Source: Streptomyces albidochromogenes (GTDB lineage Bacteria > Actinomycetota > Actinomycetes > Streptomycetales > Streptomycetaceae). From it: a DNA stretch of 32,916 nucleotides. Positions 26,276 through 32,916 of the stretch are shown in pieces. The position numbers and the translations under genes were made by a program. How positions within the stretch are numbered: position 1 is the stretch's first letter; every line of letters starts with the position of its first letter. The notes under the pieces are model-generated. The model was not told the DNA's origin and did not search any database. It saw only the letters and a list, made by a program, of their open reading frames with translations. The stretch lies in assembly GCF_005981925.1 (NCBI RefSeq), contig NZ_VBVX01000039.1, positions 1-32,916 of the forward strand, written 5' to 3'.

Positions 26276-27868
26276 GTGAGCTCGAAACCTGTCGTACTCA
26301 TCGCTGAAGAGCTGTCGCCCGCCACCGTCGACGCCCTGGGACCGGACTTCGAGATCCGGCACTGCAACGGCGCCGACCGGGCAGAGCTCCTGCCGGCCAT
26401 CGCCGACGTGGACGCGATCCTCGTCCGCTCCGCCACCAAGGTCGACGCGGAGGCCATCGCGGCCGCCAGGAAGCTGCGCGTCGTCGCCCGCGCCGGTGTC
26501 GGCCTCGACAACGTCGACGTCTCCTCCGCCACCAAGGCCGGCGTCATGGTCGTCAACGCGCCGACGTCCAACATCGTCACCGCCGCCGAGCTCGCCTGCG
26601 GTCTGCTCGTCGCCACCGCGCGCAACATCCCGCAGGCCAACACCGCGCTGAAGAACGGCGAGTGGAAGCGCTCCAAGTACACCGGCGTGGAGCTGAGCGA
26701 GAAGACCCTCGGCGTCGTCGGCCTCGGCCGCATCGGTGTCCTGGTCGCGCAGCGCATGTCCGCCTTCGGCATGAAGATCGTCGCGTACGACCCCTACGTG
26801 CAGCCCGCGCGCGCCGCGCAGATGGGCGTCAAGCTGCTCTCGCTCGACGAGCTGCTGGAGGTCGCCGACTTCATCACGGTGCACCTGCCCAAGACGCCCG
26901 AGACGCTCGGCCTGATCGGCGACGAGGCGCTGCACAAGGTCAAGCCGTCCGTGCGCATCGTCAACGCGGCGCGCGGCGGGATCGTCGACGAGGCGGCGCT
27001 GTACTCCGCGCTCAAGGAGGGCCGGGTCGCCGGCGCCGGCCTCGACGTGTACGCGAAGGAGCCCTGCACCGACTCCCCGCTGTTCGAGCTCGACCAGGTC
27101 GTCTGCACGCCGCACCTCGGCGCCTCCACCGACGAGGCCCAGGAGAAGGCGGGCATCGCGGTCGCCAGGTCCGTGCGCCTCGCCCTCGCCGGTGAGCTCG
27201 TGCCGGACGCGGTCAACGTCCAGGGCGGTGTCATCGCCGAGGACGTACGCCCCGGTCTGCCGCTCGCCGAGAAGCTCGGCCGGATGTTCACGGCGCTCGC
27301 GGGCGAGGTCGCGGTGCGGCTCGACGTCGAGGTGTACGGCGAGATCACGCAGTACGACGTCAAGGTGCTCGAACTGTCCGCGCTCAAGGGCGTCTTCGAG
27401 GACGTCGTCGACGAGACGGTGAGCTACGTGAACGCGCCGCTGTTCGCGCAGGAGCGCGGCGTCGAGGTCCGCCTGACGACGAGCTCGGAGTCCCCGGACC
27501 ACAAGAACGTCGTGACCGTGCGCGGCACGCTCTCCGGCGGCGACGAGGTCTCGGTCGCCGGTACGCTGTCGGGCCCGAAGCACCTCCAGAAGATCGTCGG
27601 CATCGGCGAGCACGACATCGACCTGACGCTGGCCGACCACATGGTCGTCCTGCGTTACCAGGACCGGCCCGGTGTCGTCGGCACGGTCGGCCGCATCCTC
27701 GGCGAGGGTGGCCTGAACATCGCCGGCATGCAGGTCTCGCGCGCCGACCAGGGCGGCGAGGCGCTGGCCGTGCTCTCCGTGGACGACACGGTGCCGGCGG
27801 CGGTGCTCACCGAGATCGCCGAGGAGATCGGCGCGTCCTCGGCCCGCTTCGTGAACCTGGCCGACTGA
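26276..27868 (+). CDS. serA: D-3-phosphoglycerate dehydrogenase (long ACT type)
   Basis: SerA oxidises 3-phosphoglycerate with NAD to 3-phosphohydroxypyruvate, the first step of serine synthesis. At 530 residues it is the long form, with an extra intervening domain and a C-terminal ACT domain (MVVLRYQDRPGVVGTVGR and on) that usually binds serine. The NAD motif is GLGRIG. Catalytic residues are R233 (NAARGGIVDE), E262 (YAKEP) and H280 (CTPHLGAST). GTG 26276 gives MSSKPVVLIAEELSP and has GAGGA five bases before it; GTG 26264, four codons earlier, is also possible with AAAGGA. The gene follows ilvC but has its own upstream region and ends in a large hairpin. Confidence 0.97.
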   Translation: MSSKPVVLIAEELSPATVDALGPDFEIRHCNGADRAELLPAIADVDAILVRSATKVDAEAIAAARKLRVVARAGVGLDNVDVSSATKAGVMVVNAPTSNIVTAAELACGLLVATARNIPQANTALKNGEWKRSKYTGVELSEKTLGVVGLGRIGVLVAQRMSAFGMKIVAYDPYVQPARAAQMGVKLLSLDELLEVADFITVHLPKTPETLGLIGDEALHKVKPSVRIVNAARGGIVDEAALYSALKEGRVAGAGLDVYAKEPCTDSPLFELDQVVCTPHLGASTDEAQEKAGIAVARSVRLALAGELVPDAVNVQGGVIAEDVRPGLPLAEKLGRMFTALAGEVAVRLDVEVYGEITQYDVKVLELSALKGVFEDVVDETVSYVNAPLFAQERGVEVRLTTSSESPDHKNVVTVRGTLSGGDEVSVAGTLSGPKHLQKIVGIGEHDIDLTLADHMVVLRYQDRPGVVGTVGRILGEGGLNIAGMQVSRADQGGEALAVLSVDDTVPAAVLTEIAEEIGASSARFVNLAD

Positions 27869-27889
27869 CGCACGCCGCGCGGTTTCGCC

Positions 27890-27953
27890 CCGTGCCCGGG
27901 ACGCACGGACGGCTCGTACGAACAGGTACGAGCGGTCCGCGTCCCGGGCACGG
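27890..27953 (+). terminator. Long hairpin terminator after serA
   Basis: A 13-base stem (27890-27902 with 27941-27953) continues through a bulged middle into an eight-base stem GCTCGTAC/GTACGAGC (27912-27919 with 27926-27933) with loop GAACAG. From 27954 to 28055 I see no feature. Confidence 0.9.
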
Positions 27954-28055
27954 TGCTGTGACCGCCGAGGTGCGAGGCGCACGGTCCGCGCGTCCCCGCC
28001 AGGGGGGCGAAGGAAGGGGCGGCGCGGGACGGGTCCGGTCCTCAGCGGGCGGGCG

Positions 28056-28649
28056 TCAGCAGACCCAGAGGCCGTCCGCCTTGTCGTTGTTGGCGCTCCC
28101 GACGTAGGAGCTGGACGATGGGGCGGTGGACGTCCACAGCAGGGCCCAGGCGCTGCCCGTCCAGTTGTAGACGCGCGTCTGGGTCCCGCGCGTCTGGTTG
28201 TTGTGCCAGGACGTCGTCTTGTCGTTGAAGCCCCAGTTGGCGAGATTCTCGAAGTTGCAGTCCGACCAGGTCAGCCGGCGGCCGTCGAAGTTGGAGTGCT
28301 CGTACAGGCACGTCCAGGCATAGCTGCAGTTCGGTGTGCCGAGGGCGCCTGCGGGCTCGTTGACGGCGCGGGCCCGCTTCTCACCCGGTAACGGGAAGGT
28401 CATGACGGTCTTGCCGCCGCGCCAGGAAACCTGGTTGACGCCGATCTGCTTGCCGCCGGGCGTGCGGGCGAGCTGTTCGTCGATCTGCTTCCGCAGTCCG
28501 GCGACCTCGCTCGCGCTGAGTCCGGCCTGCTTCGCCTCGGACGCGATCCGGGCTTCGAGCGGGACCGACGCGGAGGTCGGGCCGGCCAGGCCCACGACAG
28601 CCGTCGCTGCCGCGGTGAGGGTGACGGCGAGCTTGGTTCTGATGCGCAT
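28056..28649 (-). CDS. Secreted peptidase inhibitor family I36 (crystallin-like) protein
   Basis: The 197-residue protein has a Sec signal peptide (MRIRTKLAVTLTAAATAVVGLAGPTSA in two stretches), a helical segment of about 50 residues (IASEAKQAGLSASEVAGLRKQ) and a C-terminal I36-like domain. The domain starts with CSYAWTCLYEHSNFDG and contains four cysteines: two there, one in SDCNF and one in the final LWVC. Family I36 includes the Streptomyces metalloproteinase inhibitor SMI; whether this protein inhibits a protease is not shown. ATG 28649 gives the better signal peptide, but its AAGGGA site is somewhat far. GTG 28673 is an alternative, with GGAG four bases before. It is convergent with serA. 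Confidence 0.85.
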   Translation of the reverse strand: MRIRTKLAVTLTAAATAVVGLAGPTSASVPLEARIASEAKQAGLSASEVAGLRKQIDEQLARTPGGKQIGVNQVSWRGGKTVMTFPLPGEKRARAVNEPAGALGTPNCSYAWTCLYEHSNFDGRRLTWSDCNFENLANWGFNDKTTSWHNNQTRGTQTRVYNWTGSAWALLWTSTAPSSSSYVGSANNDKADGLWVC

Positions 28650-28673
28650 GGGGAGTGCGTTCCCTTCGCTCAC

Positions 28674-28698
28674 GTCGCTCCGGTCACTCCGGAGCGAC
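28674..28698. promoter_or_regulatory. Perfect inverted repeat at the start of the I36 transcript
   Basis: GTCGCTCCGG and CCGGAGCGAC (ten bases each) are separated by TCACT. The repeat lies between the predicted transcription start and the coding start, so it may be an operator or a 5' RNA hairpin. Confidence 0.55.
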
Positions 28699-28702
28699 GC
28701 AC

Positions 28703-28731
28703 ACGCTAGTGACGCGGCCGGTGGGTCTCCA
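28703..28731 (-). promoter_or_regulatory. Putative promoter of the I36 protein gene
   Basis: On the minus strand TGGAGA (28726-28731) and TAGCGT (28703-28708) are 17 bases apart. Four of six -35 bases match TTGACA, and the -10 fits TANNNT. Between this promoter and 28970 there is no gene I can support. Confidence 0.5.
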
Positions 28732-28772
28732 GAGGCTTTCTGGTCGTACGCCCCCTTGCGCGGCGGAATGCG

Positions 28773-28790
28773 CGGCCGCCCGGGCGGCCG
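28773..28790. repeat. 18-base perfect palindrome in intergenic DNA
   Basis: CGGCCGCCCGGGCGGCCG reads the same on both strands. It lies downstream of the PucR-type gene and upstream of the I36 promoter. It could help end the PucR transcript, but runs of G and C make such palindromes likely here. Confidence 0.4.
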
Positions 28791-28970
28791 GCGACGGGCC
28801 CGCCGGGTGGCCGCAGGTCGGGGGCGGTCGTGAGGGCGCGCGGTGGGACCGGAGCGGGAACGTCCCCCTGGAACGGGCCCACCGGCCGGGGTGCGCGCCG
28901 CACGGAATGAGTCAACCCGTGACGGCGTCCCGTTCCGCCGCGGCGCTACGGCCGGCTGTGCGGCGCCGGG

Positions 28971-30125
28971 CTACAGGCGGGCGGCCTTGAGCGACATGTG
29001 CAGCAGCAGCCGGTCCTCGCCGTTGTGCAGGTCGAGGCCGGTGAGCTGTTCCACGCGGGACAGGCGGTAGTAGAGCGTCTGACGGTGGATGTTCAGGGCG
29101 CTCGCGGTGCGGCCCGCCTGGCCGGCGCAGTCCAGGAACGCCTCCGCCGTGCGGGCCAGTTGCGCGTGCGCGGGTTCGAGCAGGGGGCGTACGACGGGGT
29201 CCACCGGGTGACCGGGACCGCTGTCGGGAAGCGCGGCCAGCAGCCGGTACGGGCCGATCCCCGACCACTCGGCGACCGGCCCCAGGTGCGGCCGGGCAAG
29301 GGCGGCGCGGGCGGCGGCGGAGGCCTCGCGCCAGGCGCCCGGCAGGTCGTCCAGTGCCGTGACGGGGTTGCCGATGCCGACGACCGGGCCCGGCGCGGTG
29401 AGCAGAGCGCCGGCCGCGCGGTGGGCGGGGGAGAGGTCGGCCTTCGTACGGACGCGGATCAGGGCGGCGAGGCGCGGGCCGGCCGGACCGGGCACCGGGA
29501 GCAGGCACAGCACGGCCGCACCCGGGACCTTGCGCACACCCGGCACGGCCTCGGCCCACGGGGCGACGCACAGCAGGGCGTACGGACCCGAGTCGCCCAG
29601 CGCCGCTCCCAGCGAGGCCAGCGCGGCGGACCGGCTGTCGGCGGACTCCGAGGTGAGCAGGGTCAGCAGACGGGGGCCGAGGTCGGCGCGGGCCCGGGCC
29701 TCGTCCGCCAGCAGCTCTCCGATCCGCGCGCAGACCGCCATCGCCGCGTCCGGCACCGGCCCGGGCGGGCCGTCGGCCTCCTCCAGGAGCCAGACGTAGC
29801 CGTGGACGACGCCCCGGTGCCGCACGGGCAGGCAGAGCCGGCCGCGCAGGACGCCCGCCGCCGGGTCGGCGGGGATGTGCACGGGGCCCTCCGCGGTGGC
29901 GATGCCGAACTTCTCGAACCAGGCGCGGACCTCGGCCGTCGAGCGGCGGGTCAGGATGGAGCGGGTGCGGACCGGGTCGAGGGTCGTCTCGTCGAACCCG
30001 CTGCCGCTGTCGTGCGCGCCGAACGCGATCAGCCGGAAGTCGCGGTCCTCCAGCGTGGCCGGAGCGCCGAGCACCGCCGAGATCTCGTCGACCAGATCCT
30101 GGTAATCGCCTTTCACGCTTCCCAT
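28971..30125 (-). CDS. PucR-family regulator, probable regulator of proline catabolism
   Basis: The 384-residue cytoplasmic protein has the PucR/CdaR plan. A variable sensory N-terminus is followed by a GGDEF-like regulatory middle (around 170-300) and a C-terminal PucR helix-turn-helix (TASALNIHRQTLYYRLSRVEQL, split as TASALNIHRQ and TLYYRLSRVEQL). Divergent placement beside the proline dehydrogenase and P5C dehydrogenase genes suggests it responds to proline or P5C. The B. subtilis proline activator PutR is of this family, which supports the idea but does not prove it. The ATG follows AAGGGG by about seven bases. It shares a 164-base control region with the proline genes. Confidence 0.9.
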   Translation of the reverse strand: MGSVKGDYQDLVDEISAVLGAPATLEDRDFRLIAFGAHDSGSGFDETTLDPVRTRSILTRRSTAEVRAWFEKFGIATAEGPVHIPADPAAGVLRGRLCLPVRHRGVVHGYVWLLEEADGPPGPVPDAAMAVCARIGELLADEARARADLGPRLLTLLTSESADSRSAALASLGAALGDSGPYALLCVAPWAEAVPGVRKVPGAAVLCLLPVPGPAGPRLAALIRVRTKADLSPAHRAAGALLTAPGPVVGIGNPVTALDDLPGAWREASAAARAALARPHLGPVAEWSGIGPYRLLAALPDSGPGHPVDPVVRPLLEPAHAQLARTAEAFLDCAGQAGRTASALNIHRQTLYYRLSRVEQLTGLDLHNGEDRLLLHMSLKAARL

Positions 30126-30173
30126 TCTCGCACCCCTTCAGACATCTGTATGAGATACGGGACACGGATGCGT

Positions 30174-30183
30174 GACAGCTGTC
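30174..30183. promoter_or_regulatory. Palindrome in the pucR-putA divergent control region
   Basis: GACAGCTGTC is a perfect ten-base palindrome lying just upstream of the -35 place of the proline dehydrogenase promoter candidate. It is a possible binding site for the PucR-type regulator. Confidence 0.35.
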
Positions 30184-30208
30184 GATGGCCGCCCGCCGGG
30201 GCGATCCT

Positions 30209-30214
30209 TAGATT
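30209..30214 (+). promoter_or_regulatory. Putative -10 of the proline dehydrogenase promoter
   Basis: TAGATT fits TANNNT. The -35 place (TGGCCG at 17 bases) is poor, as expected for an activator-dependent promoter. The leader would be about 65 bases. Confidence 0.4.
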
Positions 30215-30289
30215 TCACGGTGGTTATCCGTGCCGTTGCCCTGTCCCCAGGTCACGGCCCCCTTCAAGCCTTATCCGTGGAGGTGCCCC

Positions 30290-31216
30290 GTGCTGGGTCC
30301 CGTGATCCTCGCCGCGTCGCGCAGCGACAAGATGCGCCGCTTCGTGTCGGCCGCGCCGGGCACCAAACAGGTCGTCGGCCGGTTCATCGCCGGTGAGACC
30401 GTCGAGCAGGTCGTCCCGATCGTCCAGGACGCCGCCGACAAGGGCCTCGAGGTCACGCTGGACGTCGTGGGCGAGGACATCACCTCCCGCGAGCAGGCCT
30501 TGGCCGCCCGGGACGCGTACCTGGAGCTGATCGAGCACCTCAAGGGGCTCGGCCTGGGCGAACGGGCCGAGATGTCCGTGAAGCTCTCGATGTTCGGCCA
30601 GGCGCTGGACGGCGGGCACGAGCTGGCGCTCGCCAACGTCCGCCCGGTCGTCGAGGCGGCGGCCGAGATCGGCACCACGGTCACGCTCGACGCCGAGGAC
30701 CACACCACCCTCGACTCGATGTTCGCCATCCACGAGGAGCTGCGGAAGGACTACCCGCAGACCGGCTGCGTGATCCAGGCGTACCTGTTCCGCACCGAGG
30801 ACGACGCGCGCCGCCTGGCCGCGTCCGGGAGCCGCGTCCGTATCGTCAAGGGTGCCTACAAGGAGCCCGCCGGCGTCGCGTTCCAGGACAAGGCCGAGAT
30901 CGACAAGGCGTACGTCCGGATCCTGAAGATCCTCATGGCGGGCGACGGCTACCCGATGATCGGCTCCCACGACCCGCGGCTGATCGCGGTCAGCCAGGAG
31001 CTCGCGCGGCGTGCCGGGCGCAAACTGGATGAGTACGAATTCCAGATGCTCTACGGGATCCGCAGCGAAGAGCACGTGCGGCTAGCGGCGGAGGGCCACC
31101 GGATGCGTGTGTACACCGCGTACGGCACCGACTGGTACGGCTACTTCATGCGACGCCTCGCGGAGAAGCCGGCCAACCTGCTGTTCTTCGTCCGCTCGAT
31201 GATCACCAAGAACTGA
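30290..31216 (+). CDS. Proline dehydrogenase (monofunctional)
   Basis: This FAD enzyme oxidises L-proline to delta-1-pyrroline-5-carboxylate. The 308-residue protein is the single-function type of Gram-positive bacteria, not the large bifunctional PutA. Family motifs are AYLFRTEDDARRLA, RIVKGAYKEPAGVAF, GSHDPRLI, EFQMLYGIRSE and RLAEKPANLLFFVRS, the last with the conserved arginines near the C-terminus. GTG 30290 is chosen because GGAGG stands six bases before it and the product starts MLGPVILAASRSDKMRR. The frame is open to 30230. The next gene starts 57 bases downstream and completes the pathway. Confidence 0.96.
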   Translation: MLGPVILAASRSDKMRRFVSAAPGTKQVVGRFIAGETVEQVVPIVQDAADKGLEVTLDVVGEDITSREQALAARDAYLELIEHLKGLGLGERAEMSVKLSMFGQALDGGHELALANVRPVVEAAAEIGTTVTLDAEDHTTLDSMFAIHEELRKDYPQTGCVIQAYLFRTEDDARRLAASGSRVRIVKGAYKEPAGVAFQDKAEIDKAYVRILKILMAGDGYPMIGSHDPRLIAVSQELARRAGRKLDEYEFQMLYGIRSEEHVRLAAEGHRMRVYTAYGTDWYGYFMRRLAEKPANLLFFVRSMITKN

Positions 31217-31230
31217 CCCAGGCTGACCTT

Positions 31231-31243
31231 AGGGCCGAGCCCT
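31231..31243 (+). other. Small hairpin between the two proline genes
   Basis: AGGGC and GCCCT pair around CGA. It is too weak to be a clear terminator and may protect or modestly reduce the downstream message. Confidence 0.25.
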
Positions 31244-31273
31244 TCCACCCCTCACAAAGGAGTCAAGGAACTC

Positions 31274-32905
31274 ATGGACGCTGTGACCCAGGTCCCCGCC
31301 CCGGTCAACGAGCCGGTGCACACCTACGCCCCCGGTTCGCCGGAGCGCGCGCGTCTCGAAGTCAAGCTCAAGGAGCTTGCCGAGAACCCCGTCGACCTCC
31401 CGATGACGATCAACGGTGAGAAGCGGATGGGCGGTGGCGAGCGTTTCGACGTCGTACAGCCGCACAACCACAAGGCCGTCCTCGGCACAGCCGCCCACGC
31501 CACGCAGCAGGACGCGCGGGACGCCATCGACGCCGCCCTGGCCGCCGCGCCGGCGTGGCGCGCGATGTCCTTCGACGACCGCGCCGCGATCATTCTGCGC
31601 GCCGCCGAGCTGCTGTCGGGCCCGTGGCGCGAGACGCTGGCCGCCTCGACCATGCTCGGCCAGTCGAAGACCGTCCAGCAGGCCGAGATCGACACCCCCT
31701 GCGAGCTCGTCGACTTCTGGCGCTTCAACGTCAAGTACGCCCGTGACCTGCTTGCCGAGCAGCCGCCGGCGAACTCCCCGGGCGTCTGGAACCGGCTGGA
31801 CCACCGTCCGCTGGAAGGTTTCGTCTACGCGATCACGCCCTTCAACTTCACGGCCATCGCGGGCAACCTGCCGACCGCTCCCGCCCTGATGGGCAACGTC
31901 GTGGTCTGGAAGCCGTCCCCGACGCAGACGCACGCCGCCGTGCTGCTGATGCAGCTGCTGGAGGAGGCCGGGCTGCCCAAGGGCGTCATCAACCTGGTCA
32001 CCGGCGACGGCATCGAGGTCTCCGAGGTCGCCCTCAACCACCGCGACCTGGCCGGCATCCACTTCACCGGCTCGACCAAGACCTTCCAGTACCTGTGGAA
32101 GACGGTCGGCAACAACATCGAGAAGTACCGCACGTACCCGCGTCTCGTCGGCGAGACGGGCGGCAAGGACTTCGTCGTCGCTCACCCGAGCGCCGACCGC
32201 GCCGTGCTGAAGACCGCGCTGACCCGTGGCTCGTTCGAGTTCCAGGGCCAGAAGTGCTCCGCTTCCTCGCGTGCGTACGTCCCGGCCTCGATCTGGAACG
32301 ACGGCTTCAAGGAGGAGTTCGCGGCCGAGGTCGACGCCATCACCATGGGCGACGTCACCGACCTGTCGAACTTCATCGGCGCCGTCATCGACGAGCGTTC
32401 GTTCGCCAAGAACAAGGCCGCGATCGACCGCGCCGCAGCCGACCCGACCTGCACGATCGTCGCGGGCGGCACGTACGACGACTCGGTCGGCTACTTCGTC
32501 CGCCCGACGGTCATCGCCTGCACGGACCCTTCGAACGAGGTCTTCACGACCGAGTACTTCGGCCCGATCCTCGCGGTCCACGTCTACGAGGACGATAAGT
32601 ACGACGCCATGCTGGAGCAGATGGAGTCGGCGTCCGACTACGCGCTGACCGGCGCCGTCATCTCCGGTGACCGCGCTGCGGCGGCGTACACGATGGACAA
32701 GCTCCGCTATGCGGCGGGCAACTTCTACATCAACGACAAGTCGACCGGCGCCGTCGTCGGCCAGCAGCCCTTCGGCGGCGGCCGCGCCTCCGGCACGAAC
32801 GACAAGGCCGGCGCGCCCCAGAACCTCCAGCGCTGGACCCTGACCCGGGCCATCAAGGAGACCCTGGTCCCGCCGACCGACTACACCTACCCGCACCAGG
32901 GCTGA
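31274..32905 (+). CDS. pruA: Delta-1-pyrroline-5-carboxylate dehydrogenase (L-glutamate gamma-semialdehyde dehydrogenase)
   Basis: This NAD-dependent aldehyde dehydrogenase oxidises glutamate semialdehyde, in equilibrium with P5C, to glutamate, the second step of proline use. It has 543 residues, the standard length for the stand-alone enzyme. The catalytic cysteine is C328 in FQGQKCSASSRAYV and the general-base region has E294 in LVGETGGKDFVV. Other motifs are ITPFNFTAIAGNLPTAPALM (as ITPFNFTAIAG and NLPTAPALM), HFTGSTKTF and EYFGPILAVHVY. The ATG is preceded by AAAGGAG at 11 bases. It is co-transcribed with the proline dehydrogenase gene. The stop is 11 bases from the end of the window, so any terminator lies beyond it. 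Confidence 0.97.
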   Translation: MDAVTQVPAPVNEPVHTYAPGSPERARLEVKLKELAENPVDLPMTINGEKRMGGGERFDVVQPHNHKAVLGTAAHATQQDARDAIDAALAAAPAWRAMSFDDRAAIILRAAELLSGPWRETLAASTMLGQSKTVQQAEIDTPCELVDFWRFNVKYARDLLAEQPPANSPGVWNRLDHRPLEGFVYAITPFNFTAIAGNLPTAPALMGNVVVWKPSPTQTHAAVLLMQLLEEAGLPKGVINLVTGDGIEVSEVALNHRDLAGIHFTGSTKTFQYLWKTVGNNIEKYRTYPRLVGETGGKDFVVAHPSADRAVLKTALTRGSFEFQGQKCSASSRAYVPASIWNDGFKEEFAAEVDAITMGDVTDLSNFIGAVIDERSFAKNKAAIDRAAADPTCTIVAGGTYDDSVGYFVRPTVIACTDPSNEVFTTEYFGPILAVHVYEDDKYDAMLEQMESASDYALTGAVISGDRAAAAYTMDKLRYAAGNFYINDKSTGAVVGQQPFGGGRASGTNDKAGAPQNLQRWTLTRAIKETLVPPTDYTYPHQG

Positions 32906-32916
32906 CCGCCCCCCGG

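Noticed and set aside
28998..30305. 435-codon open frame on the plus strand
   Set aside because: It is antisense to the PucR-family gene and rich in Arg, Gly and Gln without any domain.

Overview
This window is a stretch of Streptomyces chromosome, or that of a very close relative. GC content is very high and codon third positions are almost all G or C. Starts mix ATG, GTG and TTG, and Shine-Dalgarno (SD) sites are short and purine-rich. The gene order (GGDEF-EAL protein, gatC-gatA-small membrane gene-gatB, second GGDEF-EAL protein, ilvB-ilvN-ilvC, serA, proline catabolism) matches, from memory, the core region of S. coelicolor around SCO5495 to SCO5520. That assignment is recall and was not searched. 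I see no phage, IS element, tRNA, CRISPR array or antibiotic cluster.

Layout. Positions 1-6,210: a membrane c-di-GMP phosphodiesterase/cyclase like RmdB, then the gatCAB operon for the tRNA-dependent amidotransferase, with a small membrane gene between gatA and gatB. The operon ends in a long hairpin terminator. Positions 6,211-12,210: a Tat-exported phospholipase C gene broken by a one-base deletion, an MMPL transporter, a GNAT acetyltransferase and an acidic three-helix membrane protein. Positions 12,211-19,090: a 61-residue basic protein, a very large ATP-binding LuxR (LAL-type) regulator, a lipoprotein sugar dehydrogenase and an aldo/keto reductase on the minus strand, and a 2-hydroxyacid dehydrogenase with a probable leaderless start.

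Positions 19,091-27,960: a ten-helix PAS-GGDEF-EAL protein like CdgC with a degenerate EAL site, followed by branched-chain amino acid genes ilvB, ilvN and ilvC and the serine gene serA. The ilvB leader encodes the peptide MRTRILVLGKRVG, rich in Ile, Leu and Val, ahead of a hairpin with a T6 tract. This is a transcription attenuator. Positions 27,960-32,916: a secreted peptidase-inhibitor I36 (crystallin-like) protein, a PucR-family regulator, and divergent from it the proline dehydrogenase and P5C dehydrogenase genes that convert proline to glutamate.

The coding content is ordinary core metabolism. The most interesting signals are regulatory or concern decay: a BldD-like operator before the CdgC-type gene, contrasting active sites in the two c-di-GMP proteins, the ilv attenuator with an SD-containing loop, a candidate PHO box before the frameshifted phospholipase gene, a repeated element before ilvC, and two probable leaderless genes. 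I did not find a convincing new multi-gene system.
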